DNA from: a virus
Virus record (IMG/VR): IMGVR_UViG_3300020190_000263
Location: 1-29,447 of that record
Length of the DNA: 29,447 bases
Strand: one strand, 5' to 3'
The notes under the pieces were generated by a model. It ran no database searches. It was not told where the DNA came from and saw nothing but the letters and a program-made list of their open reading frames with translations. A program made the position numbers and the translations under genes. Numbering within the stretch: position 1 is the first letter of the stretch; each line of letters opens with the position of its first letter. Below, piece after piece: positions 7,631-15,851 of the stretch.

Positions 7631-9190
7631 TTATCTGAAAAACGGACTCTCGGATACGGTCACCATTGGCATGGTGTCAGCCACAGACATGGCGCATGCG
7701 ATAGCCAAGGAATCTGGATAGTCGTCAAAAGCTCCCTTTTCGTCTGGTGCTGAGGCTAATAAATAGGGCCCTCGGTATACTTTCTCTAGGTCTGACATTT
7801 GTTGATTAAAGCGTTTCCATGATCGTGTACGTCGTGCTTTTGAGTGGCCAGGGATAATGAGTTGGTCACGTTGTATAAGTTCAGTCAGATGAACCCAACG
7901 TTCGTTTTGGTTTTTGGCGTCTGAGGTGACAGAAAGGACCTCAATTTTTGGAAGCAAAATTTGCAACCTCTCTGCTACAGCACCGCCAACACCTTGGGCA
8001 TCAACACCAATTCTGTACACATTATAATTGCGAAGAAAGTCAATAATCTCAAAATACTGGGATTCCCATTCTTCATTATTAATCTCCAACCAGTTTAGGA
8101 CTCGGTGTTCGTAGAACCCAAATCCGTCAGGGTGATCCCAATCAACCCAACAGACTGTCACTACAGTAGAGTCGTTTGATCTAGCTACGTCAATACCAAC
8201 AACAACCGGAGTTCTCCACCACTGCTTTACGAGGCCCATTGACTGGTCGTACATGCGTGATAGACGCTCATCTGAAACAAACATTCCTTTTTCAAGAATC
8301 CATTTATTGCAGTAGGACATCTGAAACTCGTCCGAATCTTCTCCAATTCTTATTTTTTCTTTAGATATGAATTTTGCATAGTTGTCATTATACTTTGCGG
8401 CTGTTTTCCAATCGTACTCAAAGTGACACTGACGGTGGTTACGACGGGAGTTAACATCCCGTCGTCTATTGAATTGTATCATTTTGTAAAAATAAGATTT
8501 ATTACGGGTTGCGGTGCCAGTAAGCGCAATACTTCCGTTGTTGAACGCCAACATTGGCTTTATTGACTTGGTTATCATGAACTCGTCAGCCTCTTGGGCC
8601 TCATCTACTAGAACAAAGTGATACGTTTTAGATTCAATCTTTGCTTTAGGGTTACAGGTCTGCATACGACAAAAAGACCCAGAATGCTTAAGACTTATTA
8701 TTCGTCCTTTTCCTCTAGATCCTCCGGATGTGGCTTTGTCGTCAATCTCAGGATCAAGGAGAAAATCCAGTGCGTGGTCACTAGTGAGTTTACTAACAAT
8801 ACGACTGAACACCGTGTCAGCCTGGTCCTCAACGGGCGCGAACACTCCACACCAAAACCCCCTTTCAAACTTACCCAACCATGTTGGGTAGACCTTGGAC
8901 AATTTTGGAAGAATCACCATCATAGACGCAAGGACATTTGATAGAACTTCAGATTTACCTGATTGACGAGTAGCAATTAGTGTTATTTCTTCACCATCTC
9001 CAATAACTATTGACTCGATCATCCTATAAGCAATCGGTATTTGGTACGGGAAGAAAGTTACGTTACAAAATTCTTCTGTAAATAAGATTAATTTCATAAC
9101 AAGTTGGTCAATAAACTCTTGAGATGTTTCATCAAGCTCAAGAGCTTCAATGTCTTCTGGTATTGACCCCTCTTCTGCCACTTGCTGCAT
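7631..9190 (-). CDS. terL: Terminase large subunit
   Basis: The 519-residue product is a two-domain packaging motor. The ATPase domain has a Walker A-like P-loop 'ATRQSGKS' (73-80), Walker B 'FVLVDEAQE' (192-200, D196/E197) and coupling motif 'TGTATR' (224-229). The C-terminal RNase H-like nuclease shows acidic residues in 'VVGIDVARSNDST' (D334), 'RIGVDAQGVGG' (D397) and 'DDYPDSLAIA' (about 489-493). Length is normal for the family. It cuts concatemeric DNA and drives it into the prohead through the portal. The start ATG has AGAGGAAG upstream and lies 6 bp after the preceding stop. Confidence 0.95.
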   Translation of the reverse strand: MQQVAEEGSIPEDIEALELDETSQEFIDQLVMKLILFTEEFCNVTFFPYQIPIAYRMIESIVIGDGEEITLIATRQSGKSEVLSNVLASMMVILPKLSKVYPTWLGKFERGFWCGVFAPVEDQADTVFSRIVSKLTSDHALDFLLDPEIDDKATSGGSRGKGRIISLKHSGSFCRMQTCNPKAKIESKTYHFVLVDEAQEADEFMITKSIKPMLAFNNGSIALTGTATRNKSYFYKMIQFNRRRDVNSRRNHRQCHFEYDWKTAAKYNDNYAKFISKEKIRIGEDSDEFQMSYCNKWILEKGMFVSDERLSRMYDQSMGLVKQWWRTPVVVGIDVARSNDSTVVTVCWVDWDHPDGFGFYEHRVLNWLEINNEEWESQYFEIIDFLRNYNVYRIGVDAQGVGGAVAERLQILLPKIEVLSVTSDAKNQNERWVHLTELIQRDQLIIPGHSKARRTRSWKRFNQQMSDLEKVYRGPYLLASAPDEKGAFDDYPDSLAIACAMSVADTMPMVTVSESPFFR

Positions 9191-9196
9191 GCTTAA

Positions 9197-9496
9197 TTAT
9201 ACTTCCTCTGTGAAGAGGCTTCCCTGACTAGGAATGTCCAGCGGTTTCTTAGGCATTCCAATAGACTCAGAAATTCGATCGATCAAGTAAAATAGATCTG
9301 GCAAACTTACTAAGTAACCATAATCTTCTATTTCACCAGAAATTATGGGTGACACAGCCCCGAAGTCATAACCAAGGTGGTTAATACTGTTAACCAGATC
9401 GTGCAGGTATTTACGATCTTGCCCGTTACCACGAAGCAAAGCCTTACGATTCGGGAGAGGGTTTACCTTGTCTGTTTTTCTGTTTAAATTTACCAT
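9197..9496 (-). CDS. Hypothetical protein upstream of terminase
   Basis: The 99-residue product has a basic N-terminus (VNLNRKTDKVNPLPNRKALLRG) and helical segments ('DRKYLHDLVNSINHLGYDFG', 'LVSLPDLFYLIDRISESIG'). It starts at an ATG with AGGAG upstream and ends 6 bp before terL. Position and size would suit a small terminase subunit, but no HTH is obvious, so this remains a guess. Confidence 0.65.
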   Translation of the reverse strand: MVNLNRKTDKVNPLPNRKALLRGNGQDRKYLHDLVNSINHLGYDFGAVSPIISGEIEDYGYLVSLPDLFYLIDRISESIGMPKKPLDIPSQGSLFTEEV

Positions 9497-9525
9497 TAGT
9501 TGTCTCCTGTACGCTCAATAATACA

Positions 9526-9762
9526 CTATTTATTGTTTAAACTAGTTTTTCTAATCAAAAGTTCATCCCAGAGAGCATTAATAATATCTAAATGTTGCGC
9601 AACCTCTTCTTCTGGAAGGTCGCTATACCGCCAGCTGTCAAATGTTTGACCAAGATTCATGATCGTGAGATCCATCCAATTAATGATGGATGGGGTGTCC
9701 ATTTTTTCAATTCGTGCTAGCTTTTTGTGTGTCTGGGGTTTTTGTTCTCGTTTAAAAAACAT
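9526..9762 (-). CDS. Small hypothetical protein (78 aa)
   Basis: The ATG at 9762 is preferred over two upstream GTG codons because GGGAG lies 5 nt before it and its A overlaps the TGA of the preceding gene (TGATG). The N-terminus is basic (MFFKREQKPQTHKKLARIEK). The rest is helical with conserved-looking aromatic and acidic positions ('IINWMDLTIMNLGQTFDSWRYSDLPEEEVAQHLD'). I recognise no domain. It belongs to the run of small genes ahead of terL. Confidence 0.65.
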   Translation of the reverse strand: MFFKREQKPQTHKKLARIEKMDTPSIINWMDLTIMNLGQTFDSWRYSDLPEEEVAQHLDIINALWDELLIRKTSLNNK

Positions 9763-10088
9763 CACCACTCCCGTATGTCACTTGTTGAAGTATCTAAGTA
9801 CCTACCACCTAGGGCACCTAGGATACCCTCAGTTTCATCATAATGGTTTGATTTTTTACAAATACCAAATTGAAACGAATACCTACCAATACTTACCTGT
9901 AAACCCTTACCTACTTTCCAAGGAAAGTTAGTCTGCCGCATAAATCCAATAGACAACAATGGTGTTTTTTTAGGTGTGTTATCTCGTGTTATCCAATAAA
10001 CAGGGCCTATAGACTGCAGTCTATTTAAGGTGTCTCTAAGCAGCATGTATAAAGACAAGATTATTATTAGAATAGTAAATATTATCAA
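9762..10088 (-). CDS. Hypothetical membrane-anchored protein, TTG start
   Basis: The 108-residue product begins with a TTG codon; AAGAGAAG lies roughly 10 nt upstream and no better start is present. Residues 1-18 are a strongly hydrophobic segment (MIIFTILIIILSLYMLL), read as a single membrane anchor or uncleaved signal. The remainder (about 85 residues) is soluble and beta-like ('GLQVSIGRYSFQFGI') with no known domain. It starts 4 bp after the preceding stop and overlaps the next gene by one base. Function is unknown. Confidence 0.6.
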   Translation of the reverse strand: MIIFTILIIILSLYMLLRDTLNRLQSIGPVYWITRDNTPKKTPLLSIGFMRQTNFPWKVGKGLQVSIGRYSFQFGICKKSNHYDETEGILGALGGRYLDTSTSDIREW

Positions 10089-10092
10089 CTTG

Positions 10093-10818
10093 CTAACTTC
10101 TCTTTCTTGAACGAACGTTTACACCATATTGTGATGCCATATCAATAAACTCTTCTCTAGCTTGTTTTGTCTTTTTACGCTCTGCTACATCACCCGGTGG
10201 TGAACCTGCATCTATTCGGGAAAAGCCGTAGTCTCTTTCCCAATCCAGTATCTTACGACCTATTGAAGCTACTCGCCCTGATTTACATAGATAAAATTCT
10301 GTATAAGGAAAGTTTTCACCTGGTCCGTAATGATAAACTGACCCCCACTTCCAAAATACAACTTCTAATGTTCCCTCTAACCCTAGTTCTTGAGCAATCC
10401 TGGGTATGTCTTCATCTTTTACAAGTGTTTCCCAATCGTTAATAGTTTTAATTTGGTCACATGTGACTTTTTCAAACATAGCCATAAACTTCATACTTTT
10501 AACTCTTGTGCTCATTAAAGACGTACCTTCAGCGTACTCCTCAGCTTGGCCAAACTCAACTATTTCATCAAGTTCTCTAGTCATTCTACTAGCTAATTCT
10601 TTGCATAATTCGTCTAAGTCGTCGAAGCTTGTGTTTGATTCGTCTGTGTTTGATTCGTCTAAGTCGTCTAAGCTTGTGTCTGTAAACAACGTTTTAGCAA
10701 GGACTTCAGACTCCTCACTTTTCTCAAGAATCTCTTCTAGACTAGTACCTAGTCTTTTTCTTTTCTTTAAAGCATTAAGTCTCTGTTTTGTCTCCGGGTC
10801 CATGGGCTCATTAGCCAT
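10093..10818 (-). CDS. Hypothetical acidic protein with duplicated Asp/Ser segment
   Basis: The 241-residue product starts at an ATG with AAGGAG upstream. Residues 1-45 are charged and helical. Residues about 47-71 contain an imperfect internal repeat (SLDDLDESNTDESNT / SFDDLDE). The remainder has folded-looking segments, including 'TINDWETLVKDEDIPRIAQELGLEGTLEVVFWKWGSVYHYGPGENFPY', and a basic C-terminus ending in RSRKRS. No known domain is recognised. It is the last gene upstream of the terL block and downstream of the fibre genes. Confidence 0.65.
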   Translation of the reverse strand: MANEPMDPETKQRLNALKKRKRLGTSLEEILEKSEESEVLAKTLFTDTSLDDLDESNTDESNTSFDDLDELCKELASRMTRELDEIVEFGQAEEYAEGTSLMSTRVKSMKFMAMFEKVTCDQIKTINDWETLVKDEDIPRIAQELGLEGTLEVVFWKWGSVYHYGPGENFPYTEFYLCKSGRVASIGRKILDWERDYGFSRIDAGSPPGDVAERKKTKQAREEFIDMASQYGVNVRSRKRS

Positions 10819-10828
10819 GAGATACTCC

Positions 10829-12325
10829 TTAGTTGAATACTATTGTTAGTCTGCCAGAGTCTGCATCACCCCAAGGTGAATTAAAAACACGATAAGTAGT
10901 TCCATTGGAACAGGTAGTAGCAGCTGTTCCGTTTATACTACCATCAGCATTTCCAGGATACATAAACATTCCAAAGTCACTATCAACTGCCATGCGACCA
11001 CGTGTTCCCGAGGTTAGTGTAAACTCTCTCGCGTTGCCTTGCGTTTGTGATGTTCCAGTTGTCCAATAGGCTGTGTCGTTGACAGGTGCGCCAGCAGGTG
11101 GTGACGCATAGTTGTGTGTTGCAAAAGCAACAACAGCTCCTGAACAACCATCCGCTGTTCCTCTAAGTGTGCGAAAAGTTGCACTATCAGGGATAAATCC
11201 CTTTGTTACATCACTAACGCTTGAACCATAGAACCAATAGCCGTACTGATATCCATAGGTAGTGTTGAGCCACCCAGATAATACAGAAACGAGACTTTGA
11301 GGATCGTTTCTCCAACCACTGCTGCTCCCCCAGGTTCCCCACCCTTTTGCTTTTACGTAGAAAGTACCGAGAGGTTTAGTCCATCTAGTAACAGAACCTG
11401 GTCCTTGACCTGACTTACCTACATTGTCAGTAGCAACTATATAATACACAACTAGCCAAGATTCTCCTCCTGGTGTAGCGCGTCTATTGGAGGGTGTTGT
11501 GAATGTAGTTGAAGAACCAGACCACTTATTAGACGGTATTACATAGCTTGATCCGGAAACAAATCCGCTGGAACTTCCAAAAAATAGTTCATGAAGAGTT
11601 GCTGATGCAACACCACTATGAGCGTCTGTTATTGCACCCCATGAAACTGTGACAGTTGTACCATTAATAGAAACTGACGGTTGTGGGACAACTGGGGCAA
11701 TTGCCTTTGTTGATCCGGTACCACTACCATTTGTAGATCTGTCATTATTTGTTGTAATCGCTCGCACAGTTACAGTATAAGAAGCTTCATCAGCTAACCC
11801 ACTTATCGTAAAGTTAGCAGATGACACACCAGTCCAAGTACCTCCAGAGTTCAAACTGTACTCATACGGGGTGCTACCGTTTAGGTTGTCAGTACCAGCA
11901 GTTCCTGCCGTGACAGCAACGCTTAGTTTACCATTATCAGTAGCATGTTCTGTAACAGTAACTGTCGGTGCACCGGGTAGGGCAACTGGACGACCAATCG
12001 TAGAGTTGGATTGTTCGGAGGCTCCAATTGAGTTAACAGCACGTAGCCTTATTGTATAGCTTGTACCGTTTGTTAATCCAGTAATAACTACTGGAGATGC
12101 AGTGCCAGATCTAGTTACCCACGTTGAACCGTTGTCTATTGAGTATTGATAGTCAGTTGTGGCTGTTGTACCAACCGTACCAGCAGTAAACGACACCTCT
12201 AATCGTCCACCGGTAGTACCATTCAAATATGCAATACCAGTTATTGTTGGGGCTCCCGGTCTTATACCACTGCCAAGACCTAGGGATCGTGAAGACCCAG
12301 AAGAAAAGGTGGATACTAGGGGCAT
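10829..12325 (-). CDS. Fibronectin type III repeat adhesin / tail fibre
   Basis: The 498-residue product has three consecutive fibronectin type III-like domains, at about residues 23-112, 116-210 and 214-316. They show 'PGAPTITGI', 'YQYSIDNGSTWV', 'GLTNGTSYTIRLRAVNS' and 'YEYSLNSGGTWT' type strands. The C-terminal 180 residues are Gly/Ser/Tyr/Trp-rich and unlike FN3, and probably form the receptor-contacting tip. FN3 modules are common on phage virion surfaces and help attach to cell-wall sugars. Its ATG overlaps the stop of the preceding fibre gene (TAATG), so the two are translationally coupled. No cleavable signal or anchor is present, which fits a virion protein. Confidence 0.85.
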   Translation of the reverse strand: MPLVSTFSSGSSRSLGLGSGIRPGAPTITGIAYLNGTTGGRLEVSFTAGTVGTTATTDYQYSIDNGSTWVTRSGTASPVVITGLTNGTSYTIRLRAVNSIGASEQSNSTIGRPVALPGAPTVTVTEHATDNGKLSVAVTAGTAGTDNLNGSTPYEYSLNSGGTWTGVSSANFTISGLADEASYTVTVRAITTNNDRSTNGSGTGSTKAIAPVVPQPSVSINGTTVTVSWGAITDAHSGVASATLHELFFGSSSGFVSGSSYVIPSNKWSGSSTTFTTPSNRRATPGGESWLVVYYIVATDNVGKSGQGPGSVTRWTKPLGTFYVKAKGWGTWGSSSGWRNDPQSLVSVLSGWLNTTYGYQYGYWFYGSSVSDVTKGFIPDSATFRTLRGTADGCSGAVVAFATHNYASPPAGAPVNDTAYWTTGTSQTQGNAREFTLTSGTRGRMAVDSDFGMFMYPGNADGSINGTAATTCSNGTTYRVFNSPWGDADSGRLTIVFN

Positions 12326-13269
12326 TACGCAAACTTAGTCTGTGAGGCAAACACCGTGTATGTATTAGTAGCGGTTTTAATGATAGTGTAAGCGTAAATA
12401 TCTACGCTGTTTGCGCTACCAGCTGTAGGTGCTGTACCGCCTTGCCATTTAGGTGTAACTGATGAACCATCAATAGTTACCGATGTTGGGTAGTACGGTG
12501 TAGAACCGTTTGTTACACCTACCGCAACTGTGATGCTTTGGTTATTTGAAAGCATAGAGTTGAGAGTTGTCGAACCATCTCCACGTATATTAAGAACAGT
12601 GTTTACTGTTGCATTGCTGGTATACACCCACGCAGATGAAGTTTTAATGTCTATGTTTTGGGTAGACGATGGTGCTGAGCCAACAACATTCCATGATTCT
12701 ATTGGAGAAGTAAATACTGGTGTTACTAAGGCTGGCGATGTAAATGTACCAGTAGTAACAGTTGGGTTTGTAACCGTAGCAGCGGCTACTGTGCCACCGG
12801 AAATAGTGGGGCTTGATAAAGTTTTGTTTGTTAGTGTTTCCAATCCAGCAAGTGTTGCCCCGTTAACCCATGTTAAACCAGTAGTTTGAGTCGAATCAGC
12901 TGCTAGCATTTGACCATTTGTACCAACTGGTTGTCTTGTTGGTGTGTTTGCAGCTGAGGCAACCAGTACATCACCCTTGGTTGTTAACGTACCTCTGGTA
13001 ATTAAACCAGTAGACCCAGACGTAGCTACAGTGAGTGTGACGACTCCTGAAGTCCCACCACCCGTTAACCCAGTGCCAGCTGTTACCCCAGTTATTGTTC
13101 CTGAGTTAAAAAAAGGCAAAGACGCCCATGGAGTGGAGCCATCTCCAACTTTTAGCTGTTTTGATGTAGTGTCTACACCAATCTCACCAGCTGCCAATGT
13201 AGCGTATTCGGGGGATGCTGCAGCCCACTGTTGAGTGGTACCACGCCGCATTTGTATTCTAACTGCCAT
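12325..13269 (-). CDS. Tail fibre with tropism-determinant-like N-terminus
   Basis: The 314-residue product begins with 'VRIQMRRGTTQQWAAA.P.LAAGEIGVDTTSKQLKVGDGSTPWASLP', the phage fibre N-terminal domain found in major tropism determinant and hyaluronidase-type fibres, which docks the fibre to the tail. The middle is a Thr/Ser/Gly-rich repetitive shaft ('TNKTLSSPTISGGTV', 'TNPTVTTGTFTSPALVTP'). The C-terminus ends in 'SVDIYAYTIIKTATNTYTVFASQTKFA', a common fibre tip ending. The start ATG has AGGAG upstream. It is followed by the FN3 gene with a 1-bp overlap and preceded by the lysis cassette. Confidence 0.88.
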   Translation of the reverse strand: MAVRIQMRRGTTQQWAAASPEYATLAAGEIGVDTTSKQLKVGDGSTPWASLPFFNSGTITGVTAGTGLTGGGTSGVVTLTVATSGSTGLITRGTLTTKGDVLVASAANTPTRQPVGTNGQMLAADSTQTTGLTWVNGATLAGLETLTNKTLSSPTISGGTVAAATVTNPTVTTGTFTSPALVTPVFTSPIESWNVVGSAPSSTQNIDIKTSSAWVYTSNATVNTVLNIRGDGSTTLNSMLSNNQSITVAVGVTNGSTPYYPTSVTIDGSSVTPKWQGGTAPTAGSANSVDIYAYTIIKTATNTYTVFASQTKFA

Positions 13270-13281
13270 TTGAGGCTCCTA

Positions 13282-14097
13282 TCAGCCAAACATCTTCTTC
13301 CATGTTACAGGCCCGACTACACCGTCTACTTTTAGGCCGTTAGCGGTCTGCCATGCCTTTAGAGACTGTTCTGAGCGGGGGCCAAAGTCCCCGTCAGGGG
13401 TAGCACCAATAATGGCCTGTACAAGAGCGGCAGCTGGGCCCTTAGAGCCACGTTTGATTGGGGTGCCAGGATAGTCAAACTTCATGGGGCCCGCCTCTGG
13501 AGAACCACCAGAAGGTACTAGAGCCTCTACTGGAGCTGCTACAGAGCCGTCTGGGGTCTTATCACCAAGACAGTACTGCCAGTGCCAGGACTCAAACTCC
13601 TTGGAGTTCTTGTCACCAGTCTGAAGGTAGAAACCCCACTTAGGGGCGTTGGCGCACATCCACTCAAAGCAAGCTCCGCCCATGGACTGAAGCTTGCCAC
13701 CAGCCTCGTAACCAAGGTCAATGGCAAGGCCCCAACCGTGGTTGGAACCCTTCTTACCAGTGGGATCTGGTGCAGCGCTGGGAGCCTTACCGGGCTTGAG
13801 GTACCAGGTCTTGCCTTCGTACTGGCGGGTAACCTGGGGCTTACGTCCCTGGTCAGTAGTGGTGTACCGGTCCATGAACATGTTCAGCTGACCCTGGAAC
13901 GAGCGGTAGTCACCGACGTTCTTGAGCTTGTGACCGGCAGCAAGAGCTGCATCGTACATCTTATTGAACTGCTCAGCGGCAGGTTTGTACATCAACCCAC
14001 CAGTTTTCACCTTGGCAAGCAGCTCTTGGGGGAGCTGGCCGTTCTTGTGGTTTGCTAGGGCTGAGGGAAGTACCAGTTTAATGTAGGGGTAAATCAC
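13282..14097 (-). CDS. Endolysin: VanY-type L,D/D,D-carboxypeptidase plus peptidoglycan-binding domain
   Basis: The start taken is the GTG at 14097, which overlaps the TGA of the holin gene (GTGA) and has AGGGGG upstream. This gives 271 residues; a longer frame would run into the holin gene. Residues about 35-178 form an M15/VanY peptidase with zinc ligands H120 and D127 in 'SNHGWGLAIDLG' and H172 in 'ESWHWQY'. Residues 213-271 are a PG_binding_1 domain ('IKRGSKGPAAALVQ...DGDFGP.SEQSLKAWQ...LKVDGVVGPVTWKKMFG'). It cleaves peptide bonds in peptidoglycan at the end of infection after release by the holin. There is no signal peptide, as expected for a holin-dependent enzyme. Confidence 0.93.
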   Translation of the reverse strand: MIYPYIKLVLPSALANHKNGQLPQELLAKVKTGGLMYKPAAEQFNKMYDAALAAGHKLKNVGDYRSFQGQLNMFMDRYTTTDQGRKPQVTRQYEGKTWYLKPGKAPSAAPDPTGKKGSNHGWGLAIDLGYEAGGKLQSMGGACFEWMCANAPKWGFYLQTGDKNSKEFESWHWQYCLGDKTPDGSVAAPVEALVPSGGSPEAGPMKFDYPGTPIKRGSKGPAAALVQAIIGATPDGDFGPRSEQSLKAWQTANGLKVDGVVGPVTWKKMFG

Positions 14098-14285
14098 TCG
14101 GCCCCCTTGCCAAAGGCAGCGTCCTTGGGGTTGATGAAGCGCATTACAACTGGAATGGCAGCGGCCCAAAGAGCGTTTAGGGTTAGCTTCCAGTCCTGGG
14201 TAGCGGTGTAAGTAGCTACACCTGCGCCAAGAACGCTACGAGCGTAGGATGCAATTAGGGCTTTATTTTGCTTTGTCAGAAACAT
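14094..14285 (-). CDS. Probable holin
   Basis: The start at the ATG of 14285 is set by a GGAGG 6 nt upstream; an upstream ATG lies within the preceding coiled-coil gene. The 63-residue product has a basic start (MFLTKQNK), a moderately hydrophobic stretch (ALIASYARSVLGAGVATYTA), a second one (LTLNALWAAAIPVVMRFI) and a C-terminal 'NPKDAAFGKGAE'. Small proteins of this pattern next to endolysins in actinophages act as holins that permeabilise the membrane. It overlaps the endolysin gene by 4 bp. The two short hydrophobic segments are weak by length, so holin rests on both sequence pattern and position. Confidence 0.8.
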   Translation of the reverse strand: MFLTKQNKALIASYARSVLGAGVATYTATQDWKLTLNALWAAAIPVVMRFINPKDAAFGKGAE

Positions 14286-14418
14286 CGGGGACCTCCTGCT
14301 TGGCCTTTTGGATAGCATTAATTGTAGCCTCTAAGATGGCTATACGCTGAGCCTGCTGTGCAATCTGCGTTGTTAGTGACTCGATTACGGTGTTAACGTC
14401 AATCTGTACATCGGACAT
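14263..14418 (-). CDS. Small coiled-coil protein at head of lysis cassette (51 aa)
   Basis: A 51-codon frame runs from an ATG at 14418, with AAGGAG 7-8 nt upstream, to a TAA at 14263. The product starts MSDVQIDVNTVIESLTTQIAQ and continues with heptad-like helix (QRIAILEATINAIQKAKQE), ending in a short acidic and basic tail. It overlaps the holin gene by 23 bp in another frame. Its place as first gene of a coiled-coil / holin / endolysin triplet suggests a role in lysis timing or a small virion coil; neither is proven. Confidence 0.7.
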   Translation of the reverse strand: MSDVQIDVNTVIESLTTQIAQQAQRIAILEATINAIQKAKQEVPDVSDKAK

Positions 14419-14436
14419 TTTATTCTCCTTGTTTAG

Positions 14437-15141
14437 TTAGATTCCAATATGACTGTGATCGTGGTGATGAGTCGAATGTAGATCTTCTATCGTCTGAAAG
14501 TTCGTAGGTGTACCGTATGGATGACTACTTAAGAATGTACTAATGATCCACTTGTCCTGCGAATATGTCGGGTTACCCATATGCGGATGAGTATAGTTTG
14601 AAGGGAATAGACATATTCTTCCGACTACCGGATTCACTGCAACCTTGTGTAGAGGAAACTCTGTCTCTCCCCCAGACTCGACAGTGTTCAGATAGACGAC
14701 TGCAGATAGAACTCTATTAGCTGTCTGTGAGACCCATGGCGCTGAATCATAGTGTTCTCGATAGTACCCATCACACGTCTTATATCGTTGCACTTGAAAA
14801 CCTGAATCGACGATATCTGTCCACTCCCATAGAGCTCTGATCTGATGTCTGTAATGAGATACACATGTTGCAATAGCTCTTATCACTTCACCTTCAAACA
14901 TCCGTAGCATAGGCTGTACAGTCATTTGATGCTCTTCTTGGATCGAAATGTGTGAAATCACCATGTCTGTTGAGTTCTTGTGATCTAGTCTAACACCGCT
15001 TATTGTCTTACCTTGGTGTCCGATAACGTCAATCACGGAAGAAGCGTAATTAAGAAACTCACGACATACTTGTTCGTCTAGAGCATTGTCTGCTACTAGA
15101 ATCCCACCACTACGACCTGCTGGCCACTCAAACTTGATCAC
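14437..15141 (-). CDS. 2-oxoglutarate/Fe(II)-dependent oxygenase (prolyl 4-hydroxylase-like)
   Basis: The 234-residue product shows the double-stranded beta-helix signature of 2OG-Fe(II) dioxygenases. The iron ligands are H130 and D132 in 'YYREHYDS' and distal His 187 in 'NYTHPHMGNP', with 'ESGGETEFP' between them. K197 in 'DKWIISTFL' binds the 2OG carboxylate. Such enzymes hydroxylate proteins, nucleic acids or small molecules, and phage members of this type are known but mostly without assigned substrate. The C-terminus is His-rich (HSTHHHDHSH). The GTG start overlaps the TGA of the upstream gene (GTGA). Codon choice (many AGA, CTA and ATC) differs from the surrounding fibre and lysis genes and matches its upstream partner. 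Confidence 0.88.
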   Translation of the reverse strand: MIKFEWPAGRSGGILVADNALDEQVCREFLNYASSVIDVIGHQGKTISGVRLDHKNSTDMVISHISIQEEHQMTVQPMLRMFEGEVIRAIATCVSHYRHQIRALWEWTDIVDSGFQVQRYKTCDGYYREHYDSAPWVSQTANRVLSAVVYLNTVESGGETEFPLHKVAVNPVVGRICLFPSNYTHPHMGNPTYSQDKWIISTFLSSHPYGTPTNFQTIEDLHSTHHHDHSHIGI

Positions 15142-15851
15142 TTGTACCCTCCAATTGGCTTAGACTGTAGAATCTTCTCACACACCCACTCGTTAAACTC
15201 CGAAGCTAGATCAGGTACCTCCGTTCTATCCGCTGGAGTTGTTGCGTTAGGATCTCCCTTGATGAACTTAGACACTTTCTCGTCTGGTAGAGCAGACAAT
15301 AGCCATGACTTAATATCTTCTGGGATGTCTAGGTACCCGACGATCCCGTGACAAGATGTTGCTACTTCTTCTCTGTTGTTTAGCTCCGTATAAGCGTAGT
15401 CCCACTCAAGCATTAGTCTAAAGATTTCTTGCAAAGATCTAGCACAATCTGAATGTCTCTGCCTAATACACGTTTCTTCATCTACCTCGTTCTTTAGTTC
15501 GAAGTAGAGTACATAACCGTGGGGGACTGCACTTATCACAGAAAATACGAAGTTGATATTCGCTAGTACGATCTCGTGATGTCCAAACGATGGATCTGGT
15601 TCATCTGTACGTCCACAGTTGCAGATTTCTAACTCCGCATCCCAACGATGATAGCCGTACGGACCATACGATGCACTATCGCAACGAACCCATACACCAC
15701 TTGGGTCAACAGCTACCTCTGGGTTTAGTCTTGCTCCAGATAAAGCAAAGAATCCAGTCGACGTTGTAGATAAGTCTTTGTGATAGAAGCCTACTCCTCC
15801 TCGATGTACTGGATGATCTCTAAGCCGTTCTACTTTTCTGTCCATAATCAT
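15138..15851 (-). CDS. Hypothetical protein coupled to the 2OG oxygenase
   Basis: The 237-residue product is not recognised. It is probably globular, has several Cys and His residues ('ELEICNCGRTDEP', 'TCIRQRHSDCARS', 'TSCHG'), a helical middle ('LQEIFRLMLEWDYAYTELNNREEV') and an acidic-basic C-terminal helix ('ASEFNEWVCEKILQSKPIGG'). The ATG overlaps the stop of the collar fibre (ATGA), and its TGA overlaps the GTG of the oxygenase, so the three are translationally linked. Arginine is often encoded by AGA and leucine by CTA, as in the oxygenase gene, suggesting the pair entered together. It could be an oxygenase partner, a substrate-recruiting factor or a tail component. Confidence 0.7.
   Translation of the reverse strand: MIMDRKVERLRDHPVHRGGVGFYHKDLSTTSTGFFALSGARLNPEVAVDPSGVWVRCDSASYGPYGYHRWDAELEICNCGRTDEPDPSFGHHEIVLANINFVFSVISAVPHGYVLYFELKNEVDEETCIRQRHSDCARSLQEIFRLMLEWDYAYTELNNREEVATSCHGIVGYLDIPEDIKSWLLSALPDEKVSKFIKGDPNATTPADRTEVPDLASEFNEWVCEKILQSKPIGGYK

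Noticed and set aside
14098-14169. 24-residue N-terminal extension of the endolysin
   Set aside because: It lies within the holin gene, is Cys/His-rich without resemblance to a signal peptide, and the GTG at 14097 has both a ribosome site and a GTGA overlap.
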